Source: Chlamydomonas reinhardtii (taxonomy: Eukaryota > Chlorophyta > Chlorophyceae > Chlamydomonadales > Chlamydomonadaceae). From it: 64,000 nt of DNA. The stretch's first letter is position 1. Each line of letters starts with the position of its first letter. Of the stretch, positions 35,420 through 45,395 are shown one piece after another. The stretch lies in the NCBI RefSeq assembly GCF_000002595.2, contig NC_057015.1, forward strand, positions 2,738,952-2,802,951, in the 5' to 3' direction. The position numbers and the translations under genes were made by a program. Under the pieces are notes generated by a model. That model ran no database searches and was not told the origin of the DNA. It saw nothing but the letters and a program-made list of their open reading frames with translations.

Positions 35420-38400
35420 TTAGATGGGCTTGGCGCCGCGCGTGCTCATGAGCTGCAGCTCCTTGGCCACCAGCTTGACCAGCAGCGCGCCCGCCGTCAC
35501 GGCGCTGACGTACAGCATCATGAACACCATGTCGAAGCCGCCGCGGTCGCTGATGAAGCCGGTCATCATGGGGCCCAGCGCCGCGCCCAGGCTGCCCATG
35601 CCGTCGATGATGGCGGACACCGTGGCCAGCGCCTTGGCGTTGCCCTGGTGGCGCGGGTCGGAGAGAGCATGCGGAGGGGCAAGGAACGAGGTCAGTGGGC
35701 ACGCCAAGTTGTACTCTGGAGTGATCATGAGTCCGCGGCCCGCGCCTGCCTTTCCCCTCGCCGCCTCGAAAGGCAACGACCAGCGCTCCTCCTACCCGCC
35801 CCCGTCCACCCTCCCCCGCACGCTCAATCCGTCTTTCATGCACAACTTTCCCTCCCCCCAACCAACCACACACGCGGGCGCGCACCTGCAGCGAGTCGTG
35901 TGTGCCCAGGTCGGCGCTGACGGCGGTGGTGATGAGCGCATAGGGGCCGTTGACGAAGAAGCCGGACGCCATCATGAGCGCCGTGTTGAGCGCGAACGAG
36001 GTGTGGCCCACGGTGCGGTACATGTACAGGCACGGCACCGACAGCAGGGTGAAGGCGGTGGCCACGCAGGCGGAGGCGCCCGACTTGTCGGACAGGTGGC
36101 CCGCTAGCACGCCTGTGTGAGAATGACAGTGTGTGTGTGTGTGAGGGACAGGGCATCAGCACCGTGTTGGGGTGAGATGAGACACGCATTCATGTGCACG
36201 TGCGCGTTAGGCGTAGGCAGCCGCACTGGTGTCTAAACGCCCATGTGTACATGTACATGACCTGGACGCATGTCACCACTCTGCACACGCCCCCGATCTC
36301 TAAACAAGTTGGCCCGCCCCTGCCCCTCCCGCCGCGCCCCTTCCCACCTCCCGCCACGCCGCCCACATCGAACAGCACCGACAGGTCCCCCGCCTCCTTG
36401 GCGTCCAGCTTGCGGCCCTCGATGGGCGTGGACTTGATGTAGTAGGGCAGCCAGTACAGAAAGGTGTAGGCGATGAGCTTGGAGAAGAAGAGGCAGAAGG
36501 CGAAGGAGGCCACGCCGGGGATGCGCCAGGCGTCCATGAAGTGAATGCTCTCCGGCTCCTGCGATCGCCATGACAGAGCCACCAGGTGGGGAAGTTGCGG
36601 GCCGGCGCAGCGGATAGAAAAGCAATTGCGGCATGACGCCGCCTCGCACCCTCACCCGCAGCTGCCTCAGTCGCTGCCTGACCTCTCCCCACCCCCGAAG
36701 TGCGCTCGGCCCCTCTCCCTCCTCCTCCTCCTCCTCCTCCTCCTCCTCCTCCTCCTCCTCCGCCCTCTCCACCCCATCCGCCGCCGCACCCCAACCGCAC
36801 CTCCTTGCGCGAGGTGGAGTCCTTCCGCTCCAGCGCCGCGTCGGCCTTGCTGCCGCTGACGCCGCCCAGCGGCACCAGCTCCTCCTCGTAGTTGGGCCGC
36901 CCGCTCTTGTCGTCGGGGTTGATGTGGCCCACGTCGGATGGCTGCACCACCAGGCCCGCCCACATGAGCACGCCCAGCGCAATCATAAGGAAGCCCGGCA
37001 CGATGAAGGAGTAGCCCCAGCCCTGCCGAGGCGTGAGGCGGCGGAGCCAGCAAGTCACGGAGGTGTCGGTGGTCGCGTTGCGGGTTGCGGGTTGAGTGGG
37101 TGGTACAGGCGTCTTTGGGGCACTTGCCCATTGCCTGCTGCAGGCCCTCCGCGTCGCTTCCGCCCAACCCGTCCTCCTAGCGGCAGGCCCAATCCCCTGG
37201 CCTCCCTACGGGCCGTCTCCTCGCTGTAGGCCTCTAGCCCATTCCGACATTGGACACCACTACCCCACTCCCGTCTCCGCCCTCCCTACCTCTGACAGCA
37301 TGGCCGCCGCGATGACGGTGCCCAGGATGTTCCCCACCGACGTGTGTGCGTTCCAGATGCCCATGATGAGGCCGCGCTTGCCCTTGCCGCTCCAGTTGGC
37401 CACGATGGACACCACGCTGGGCCAGCCGGTGGACTGGAACAGGCCGGCCGCCACGGAGACCAGGGTGTAGTAGGCAAACATGTGCGTATCCCAGAAGTAG
37501 CCCTGGAGCGAGGCGGAGTGGCGGAGGGCAAGGTGGGGGTGAAGGGAAGCGGTGGTAGCGGGACGCGGTGGCATAAGGAGGCGGTGGTTGTGGGGAGTAG
37601 GAGGGTGGCAGAGAGTTGTGTGTGCGCGGTGTAGCAATGTGCAGAGACGCGGGGGCTGGCAATTGGTGAAGGAGCCGTCCGCCTCGCCGCGCAAGGTGAC
37701 ACTCGACCTTTGACAGTCACCCAGGACGTCATAAACAGTCGTGTGTGCCCACCCGCTCACCATGCCGAACAACGAGGTGAAGATGCCACTCCCAATCATG
37801 CCTGCGTGCAGCACACACAGCGCGTATGCAGCTTATGGCCCGGATCACGCTTCGCATGACTTCATGCCGCACCCTCGCCAACGGCTGTTCCACTGGGTCA
37901 GACCACGCGCTTCCAACCACCTAGCGCACGGCAACCCTCTTCCCATCCGGCCCAGTCGGCATACCGGAATGCCGCTTGCCTGCCCCACACTGCCTGGCCC
38001 TGCGCCCGCACCGCCCTTGCCCGTACCCGCAGCGCCCTCGCCTGCACCCGCCCTCGCCATTGCGATGACCCCCGCCCTACTCACCCACTGTGAGGAACCA
38101 GCGGAGGTCCAGGCGGTCGCCCAGGTGGCCGGCGAAGAACATGCCAATGGCGTACGTGCCCAGGAACGCCAGGTCGATCTGGCCCAGCAGCGTCTGCAGA
38201 GATATTGTGTACAAGAGTGTATGTATGCGTGTGTGAGTATGAATGTGTAAGCAAGGAAGTAGGCGCCGGAGGACACGGCGGCGAATGCGCACTGTCACGC
38301 TAGGCCGGCATAACAGCGCCCCTGCCACCGCTTTCAGGCGCCGCTACTCCGCCCGGAAACCGATGGCGGCGCAGGCGATGCACGCACGCCTGGTGCCTCT

Positions 38401-39060
38401 GTTGTAAACCCCCCAACACCGGTACGGCTCCAACAACCCCACCGCCGCCCTATCAAGGCCAGTGCGCACCTGGCCGTTGTCGCCGTTAAAGGGATACCAG
38501 CCGTTGAGGGTGGTTGGGTCCGACACGCTGATGGCTAACCCTCCGTCCGCCAGCAGAGAGCGCCCCTTTCCGATCACCGGCGGGCTGCCCCTCAGCACAC
38601 TGCGGGGCCCGTGTGCAAGCACGTGTTGGTAAGCCGGGCGTGTGGTGCTTTGCTACGCCATGGCAACGTCATAATAGCTTGGGATGGCCCCCTGCCGAGG
38701 GTGCGCCCGGCCGGCGTCCGCGCTGGCACCCCGCACCCGCTTCCGCCCAGCTCGGGTTGACCCTTTCATGCGCCGACACGACCACGGAGCAGGAGACCCC
38801 GCACGCACCTCTTGACAATGCTGGGCGGCTTCCTAGCCGCGTGATATCCCATGTAACATAGGAAGGTAAGGACAAGCACCTGGAGCCAGTTTGAGCGACA
38901 GGCTGTTGCCGCGCCATGCGATCGACAGACCTCCAGCACGCACAAGTCGAGGCGAGGCACTCACCGATCCCTTGTACCAGTTGTATGAAAAGCGCTTTCC
39001 GCCATAGCAAGCGTGAAGGATCTCAAGCCCCGGGGGCACGTTCTTTTTGGCCATTTTCAT
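35420..39060 (-). CDS. SLC37-type sugar-phosphate / glycerol-3-phosphate transporter (MFS)
   Basis: Twelve-helix organophosphate:phosphate antiporter type. Ten exons join in frame into 514 residues, the family's usual length: 39060..38965, 38879..38809, 38599..38470, 38193..38085, 37801..37761, 37502..37290, 37022..36801, 36558..36348, 36112..35886, 35644..35420. The N-terminus is cytosolic and basic. Helix 1 is VLVLTFLCYMGYHAARKP, followed by the family signature PPSIVKSVL. The MFS loop motif GHLGDRLDLRW follows helix 2. Later are TGWPSVVSIVANWSGKGKRG, IMGIWNAHTSVGNILGT, VGGVAGGVLAGHLSDKSG and a last helical pair ending in AVTAGALLVKLVAKEL. These match animal SLC37 and plant G3Pp proteins; the substrate cannot be set from sequence. 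It shares a 367-base divergent region with the S4-domain gene. Confidence 0.92.
36716..36763. repeat. (CCT)n triplet repeat in transporter intron
   Basis: About 14 CCT/TCC units in the intron between the exons ending at 36801 and starting at 36558 of the SLC37-type gene. The many frames running through it as poly-Glu or poly-Pro are artefacts. Confidence 0.9.
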
Positions 39061-39427
39061 GGCTTATGACCCCGGGGGGACTTGCCCCGCTCTTTTGCAC
39101 TACCTCGACAATATCTCCTGTGGTGTTGTTTGCCCCCCAAACAGCTGCTGTCTGCTAGTTGCAGCTCGTCTGTTTGCTAGCCATTAACTAGTACAGAGTC
39201 AGAGCTATGTGAAACGTGCATCCAATTTGAAAACGTGTACCAGTACGGGGACCTATGAAAAACAGGGCGATTCGCCAAAGCATTCACTCTTCGGCCCCGC
39301 CAATGGGCCGATTTCGCTGTGACTATCACCGCTGGAGGCCCGCTTGCTTGTGTAAAGTCCATTCATTGCCCATAAAAACATATACTCACTCCTTGACCAA
39401 GCGACCCACACGCCAACGTACTCGTCA
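39061..39427. promoter_or_regulatory. Compact divergent promoter region, transporter / S4-domain gene
   Basis: Only 367 bases separate the two start codons, so the promoters must overlap or be shared. The sequence is locally AT-rich (about 39170-39260). A short G-run hairpin-like element lies near 39070. No TATA box is obvious. Confidence 0.5.
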
Positions 39428-41557
39428 ATGCATCTCTCCGCGCGACTCGTCTCTGCCCGATGCGCTTGTCGGAGAGCACGGATGTGCACTGCAGCAGCAA
39501 CGGCAAAAGGCGCGGACGCGTTGGCATGGGTGGATCCCTTGAACCGCAGAGAGGTAGGCCGTCGAAGTGGGGGGTCTGCGGCCACAACTTGCTGTCCTGC
39601 CAGGTGTGGACACCTGGGCACACGGGCCCTTTGACCCCGCCATCGTTTTACCCAGCTCCCTCCTCTACGCGCGTGTCCCTGCTTTTTGCCTTTAGCTTGT
39701 TGGCCTCAGGCCACAGCCTCCAGTCCGCCGTGCCGCTGTGGCGGCCCCAACACACTGACCCACGTATGCCCACGTTGCGCCGGCCCTGCTGGTCCTGGCG
39801 GCCCCAATCCTACCCGCCGCTAGGTTGCGCGCGTGCTGGAAATCGCTGAACGCGCGACTGACCGGTGGGACGTGGTCTGGACGGACTTCCTGACTCCTCC
39901 GATTGTGGCGGACAGCATGGCGGCGCTGCAGGGACGGCAGGACGTCATCTGCGTGCCGTGGGGCGGCTACGCACAGGCGGAGCGCTGCAGGTGCGGGCCC
40001 GCTCAAGCACTAGCACAGGAGCCGGCTAAGCTGCAAGTCGACCCGCAGGGCGACCTGCGGGCCTTGAACCTCGGGCACGATGGGTGTGCACCGGCACACG
40101 GGCGGGCGCCTATGGGTTTCGCTCATGCTTCCTAGCTGGCGCTGGCGCTGCCGAATCCATGACCTCAAACTGCTCTACGGGCGGTTCTCTTGCCTGTTTG
40201 CATAGGCTTGCGTTGGGGAGAGAGGAGCTGATGGAGTCACTGCGATCAGACCCACAGCAGCTGGACGGCGTCGTGGCGCTGCAGGTGGATGGGCGCACGG
40301 GGTTCATGGGTGGCGGCATCGCTGACTTGACGCGCATTCGCAAACGATGGCCGGTGTTGTGAGGGTTGGTGTAGGTCGCATGTGCTGTCACTACGCCCTG
40401 CGCCTGTGTGTGCTCCCAACACCTGCCCACGGCGCGGTTTCCGTCTTCCCGCCTTGCAGGTCAAGGGCAACTTCATGTTCGACCCGGCGAAGCACCCTGA
40501 CTTCCTGGGCGCTATCCTCGGGACAGGTGAGGTCGGCGGTGGCGGCGTGGGTGCACGTTTGGTGGCATTTGGCGGAACCAGTATGTACGGTACGGCCCGC
40601 ACGGCCCGCACCGGTGCTGCCTTTTGTTTGGGATCCCCTTTGCTTCCAACACGGCTGCCTCAATTAGATACAACCGGTGTGATTTGGGCCCAACCCACGC
40701 GGCATGCCGTACCGTACTGCACCGAGCAGGTGTGGTGCGGGAGAAGGTGGGGGATATCCTGGTGCAGGGCGAGTCGGGGGCGCAGATTCTGGTGGACCCC
40801 GATCTGGTGGAGCACTTCGAGACCAGCTTGGTGCAGGTGGGCACTGGAGGGCTGGGGGCAGGAGCGGCGGCCGGAGGCCGGAGCGGCGGAGGGGATTTGC
40901 GGCAATTGGGTGTAATGGCTGGAGGCAGGACGTTCTGTGAGGCAGAGGCGGGTTGGGCGTAGTGGCCATGGTCAGGCTCTGGCCTTGAGGAGTTTAAGGG
41001 CTGAGTGGCTGACCGCGTTCCGCTGCCCATGGCGGGCTTGCTCCTTGCTTGCAGGTGCGCACAGTGCCTGTGGAGACGCGGCGGATACCGCTGTCGGAGC
41101 TGTCGGTGCGGCCGCCGCGGCAGGAGGAGTTTAGCAGCGTGGAGGCGTCGATGCGCCTGGACGCCATTGCGAGTGCAGGTGCGGGGCTTAATGAGGAGGG
41201 CGGGTGTGTGCACGAGGGGAAGCGGCCGGGACACACGAACAGCTCTTGCGCATTGGAGCCTAAGCCCCCCAAATGTGGTGAGAACGTGCCTGGATAACGC
41301 ATGTCTGCCTGACTGCCACCGCGTGTGCATGGTTTGCGCGCTTTCCGCTCCCAGGCTTCCGCATGTCGCGGACAAAGATTGGAGACATGATCAAGGCAGG
41401 TGACGTGCGGCTCAACTGGCGGCCTGTCACCAAGCCCAGCGTGGAGGTGAAGGAGGGCGACGTCATTAGCTGCAGCGGCAAGGGGAGAGTGGAGATCAAG
41501 GCGTGTGAGATGACGAAGAAGGAAAAGTACGCGGTCACTATGATGCGGTATGTGTAG
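39428..41557 (+). CDS. YlmH-like S4-domain RNA-binding protein, plastid-targeted
   Basis: Seven exons join in frame into 290 residues: 39428..39553, 39824..39990, 40206..40284, 40460..40526, 40730..40836, 41055..41178, 41355..41557. The first 25 residues are rich in Arg, Cys and Ala, as in a transit peptide. The YlmH-type N-domain has WTDFLTPPIVADSM and VPWGGYAQAERCR. The middle gives NFMFDPAKHPDFLGAILGTG, EKVGDILVQGESGAQILVD and a VRTVPVETRRIPLSEL stretch. The C-terminal S4 domain contains FRMSRTKIGDMIKAGDVRLN and a VKEGDVISCSGKGRVEI strand pair. Plant and cyanobacterial homologues are called photosystem II S4-domain proteins and are linked to plastid RNA or PSII function; the role here is inferred by homology. 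The 3' end lies about 160 bases from duplicated unit B. Confidence 0.93.
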
Positions 41558-41718
41558 TGACGCGGCGCTGGCACGCGGCTGGCTTTTCCTATTCCTGGAG
41601 CTGCGGAATGTTGGCTTGGCCGTGTATGGTGGCGTGGGTTTGTACAGGGACTGAAGAGTGGTGCAGTCCTGGGAATGTGGCATGACTGCGGAGAAGCGCA
41701 AGGGCTGCTGGTCGCGCT
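41558..41718 (+). other. Short 3' flank of the S4-domain gene
   Basis: About 160 bases between the stop codon and the edge of duplicated unit B. No TGTAA is seen in it. The first TGTAA is inside the unit near 41857, so this transcript may use a signal supplied by the duplication. Confidence 0.4.
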
Positions 41719-44700
41719 GGTATTGATAGCGAACGCTAATCGTCGCAGAGCATGGCCGCGCGCGCGCCTAGGCGCTGAGACATATTTATGGGACGGGCGG
41801 CAGTTGCAATCTGACGTATGCTTACACACATGAATACCGTCCGCCTTCCGGTCGTCTGTAACCGCCGCAAATGCACTCTGCCATTTCCATACGCACTGCC
41901 ATGTCGGGCGCGTGCAAAGTTCCTATAATAAATCGTCCGGGCCTAGTACTACCCGCACACGCCACGCGGGTGACGCTCCACGTCTTGCCCTTGGCCACTT
42001 AAAAGCTTCTATCTAGCTGGAGCTCAAATCAAGCAGTTCCAACCCTGAGCGGTCGCCACGCAGCTAAGCAAACCACTCCTGGTCCAGGCACATCCCCCGC
42101 ACCAGCCCGCACCGTGCACGGTTGCTTATCGTCTCCCTGCCAAGCAGGATCGGGATGTGGCAATTTGCAAACCCCAATAATCCAAACACAAGCAGCAAAC
42201 TTTTGGAATGCAAAGATATGTAACAAAAAAAGAATGGTGGTGCGGCACTCGTGGCCTGTCTTCTCAGCACGATCTACCGCCTTATGTCTCTCCTGATAAA
42301 CGAAGCAAGCAACCTGCCTGGGGCGTGAAACCCCTGCTATGAAACAGCGCAATCCGGCAAAACGGCAATCGCTCGGTCAGTCTCAATGACGCGCCACGGA
42401 CACCTGCCATATGCATGGCCTTGCTAGTTGCAAGCTAGATGAGTGTCGAAGCTGGGCAGCCTATCACAGCTGTCTATCCACGCACAGCAGGTGGGGGGGA
42501 CCGCTCAGAGGCATCCGGCGCCTTCCTGCTTTAGTGTCCCACATTCGTACCGGTCGTATCACACGGCCAACCTACCGCGCTAGCTAAGGCGCTAAGAGTC
42601 TAAGACTAAGATTCCGGGTGTGCCAGTACACACCCGTTCGTGCTGCTACATGACAAGTAAGGTGAAACACTTGTCATTGGGTTCAACCACGCACCCGCTA
42701 TCATACGATCAATCAATGTCGTGGGACCTCGTTGGTCCGAATCCACACAGCTGTATACCTGCTCTGTCACTCTGCTGGCACTTTTGCGTGCCGCTGCTCG
42801 CTGGCCCGAACTACGTTTCCAGGCGTCCCGTTCTGTATAATGCCTCGCTCCCTAGCTGCAGGGTATCGTAGCCAGGCTACTGCCGCCACTTGGGCACAGT
42901 CTCCATGTGCGACGCCTTCTCAACGGCGCCCACCTTGATACCAGTAGCCTCCTGCTGGTCCTGTCCCTGCTGCTGCCGCTGCGGCGCCGGCACGCCGCCC
43001 TTGCTGCTGGGGTGGTCAGCGCGGAGGGACTCCAACTGCTGGCGCACGATGGTGCTGCCGCCGGCGGCGTAATGGCAGCCCCCGACCAGCTGGATGGGGG
43101 CGCCCGGCGCCTCGCAGCGGTGCCACTGGTAATTCAGTACCGTGTGCTTGATGTTAAAGTCAGCAGTGGGGTTGGAAGGGCGGGCCGGCAGGGCGGCCGA
43201 CTCGGGGCGTGTGGCGGCAGCTATCGCCGCCAGGGCCTGGAAGGCGGCGGTCAGATGGCTTCGCGGCACGGGGCGGGGGGGTGCGGGCGCGGATGCGGGA
43301 GAGGGCCCCTCGATGGCGCTGGTGATGCACACGGCTGGGCCAGAGGTGATGGGCTCGACCACTGGTGCCGGTGCGGGCACAGCCTCCTTGCTGAGGGCCG
43401 AGGCGATTTCCGTCTTGATTTCAGCGGCGGCCGGCTCGTTGATGGCCTCAATGGCCTCGGCGGCGGGCGCGGGGCAGCATGCGGCGGTGGTCTCGATGAC
43501 GGCGGCCTCAGTCACCTCGGCGGCGGGCTCGGGGCAGCATGCGGCAGTGGTCTCGATGACGGCGGCCTCAGTCACCTCGGCGGCGGGCTCGGGGCAGCAT
43601 GCGGCGGTGGTCTCGATGACGGTCTCAATAACCTCGGCGGCGGGCTCGGGGCAGCATGCGGCGGTGGTCTCGATGACGGCGGCCTCAGTCACCTCGGCGG
43701 CGGGCTCGGGGCAGCATGCGGCGGTGGTCTCGATGACGGCGGCCTCAATGGCCTCGGCGGCGGGCTCGGGGCAGCATGCGGCGGTGGTCTCAACGATGAC
43801 GGCGGCCTCAATCGCCTCGGTGGTGGGCTCGGGGCAGCATGCGGTGGTCTCGTTGACGGCGGCCTCGTTGGCCTCGGCCGCAAGTGTCTGCTCGTCAACA
43901 CTGGCGCCCCCCATGCTGCCTGCCTTGAGCGAGTTGCTGGTGTTGCTCCGCGAGAGCGCGGCGGGCGAGGAGGCGCCAGAGCCGCAGTCTGCAGGAGCGA
44001 GCGAGGTTGCAGCGCAGGAAGAAGGGATACCCGACGGAAAGGGGGTTAGCACTTAAAGACCACGCAAGTGCTTGGAGCCTCTACTTGACTGCAGTTTCAC
44101 CGCCGTCTGAGGTCCTAAACAGCATGCAAGCACGCTGAGCAGCCGCAATCGCCCAGGCGCTCACCCGATGGCGTTGACGCGCCTGGGGCGGTCGTCATTC
44201 CAGAGATGCCAGGCATGCCCAGCGTTGACGCGGTGACGCAGGTCTTGCAGGACGCGAGCTCCTGCGGCTCCTTCACAGCTCGCAGCGCAGTGCGGTACCG
44301 AGCCACTATGCGCGCGTTTGACTGCTCCAGCACCGCCCGGAAGATGGAGACGTCGAGGCGCAGGGTCGCCGGCACCTTGGAAAGCGCCGCGTTCGACAGA
44401 GCAAATCGCTGAATAGCGCTCAGATTTCGCTCGGCGTAGGGAGGAAGCATCTTGCTCTGGTTTGCCATTTGTGTTGTCGCGGTCGTGCAACGATTGAACG
44501 GCGTGAACACTTGTTGTTTGCTAAGACAAGTTTCTATACCTTAATAGCTATGTAGGGAATCTCAAATGAATGAATGAAAGTGAAATAGCAACAGGAGTCA
44601 GTGACCGCTACTTCCGGGGCAGCGAGTTGAAGCGATCGGTACGGCGCGTTGCGGGCTCGGTGCTTTCTGGCCATGCGCGCCTGTATAGCCTGCAGACAAA

Positions 44701-45146
44701 CACTGGCAATTAAGCCAAGTTTATCTGCTCTCGTTAAACTCGCTGGCGTGCCCTCTGGGGCTGGTTTTGCGTGGTGGGCGCTTGTCACGGCAGGGCGGGC
44801 GAAGGCCCCTGTGACTTCACCCAGTACCATTTCTTTTCTGGTCCGTGGTATCTGATGGGAGTGCGTCTAGTAGCTCAGTTTACATACCGTGTTCAGCTGT
44901 TCAGTGCGCGTTCGGCGGGCGGGAGCTGACGGCAATTCTACACGTCGGCGAGGTGACATCCCACCGCGCGCTGTGGTTCGTAGGGCGAGGCGGTTTTGTG
45001 GCTCCCGCCCCTGTCCGACCGTAAAGACATTCAATACAAGGCCCAGGTATGGCTGTGGAGGTCGCTGGGGCGGAGCCCAGTGCAAGGTAATAGCAACGAT
45101 ATCGTCCAGGCTCTGCTAGTCTTTGCCGCAGTCCCCCGCCCTGCCC
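41719..45146 (-). repeat. Duplicated unit, copy B (direct repeat of 11947-15810)
   Basis: About 3.43 kb matching copy A from end to end in the same orientation, starting about 29.8 kb to its right. It lacks the extra segments of copy A but keeps the gene, its intron, the upstream region and the distal TGTAA (41822-41826). In the 176-base intron I count 11 substitutions and no length change against copy A. Confidence 0.85.
42877..44468 (-). CDS. Unknown protein with 20-residue CCP repeats, copy B
   Basis: Two exons, 44468..44165 (101 codons plus one base) and 43988..42877, give 471 residues. Start, splice sites, frame and stop all correspond to the copy A gene. The repeat array has seven units instead of 11, accounting for nearly all of the 81-residue difference. 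Exon 1 has one inserted codon and, by hand count, 16 substitutions against copy A, 11 of them changing an amino acid. The C-terminal HTVLNYQWHRCEAPGAPIQL segment is unchanged. Function unknown. An in-frame ATG at 44510 would add 14 residues and is absent from copy A's model. Confidence 0.6.
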
Positions 45147-45395
45147 CGCCTTCCCACTACCGCATCTGCATTCGTAACTCATAAGAATATGGCTTTGACG
45201 CCAAACCCATTTGCGCTCCCGTGAACACAGTCCCATCACGCCCATGTCATGCTGCGCTGGACTTTTATGCCCCATCACACAATCTACATGACCCGACCAA
45301 AAACCACACCTTCACGACCTTCTGCCGCGCGCCATGCTGCGACCCTGGGATGTGGTATCAGCGGGAAACCGTGCTAGCCGAAATCAGCACACACG
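45147..45395 (-). other. Short stretch between duplicated unit B and the LRR gene
   Basis: About 250 bases, presumably 3' UTR of the minus-strand LRR gene. No gene and no minus-strand TGTAA are visible. Confidence 0.4.

Noticed and set aside
42907-44056. Same mirror frames in copy B
   Set aside because: Same reason: low-complexity antisense reading of the repeats.
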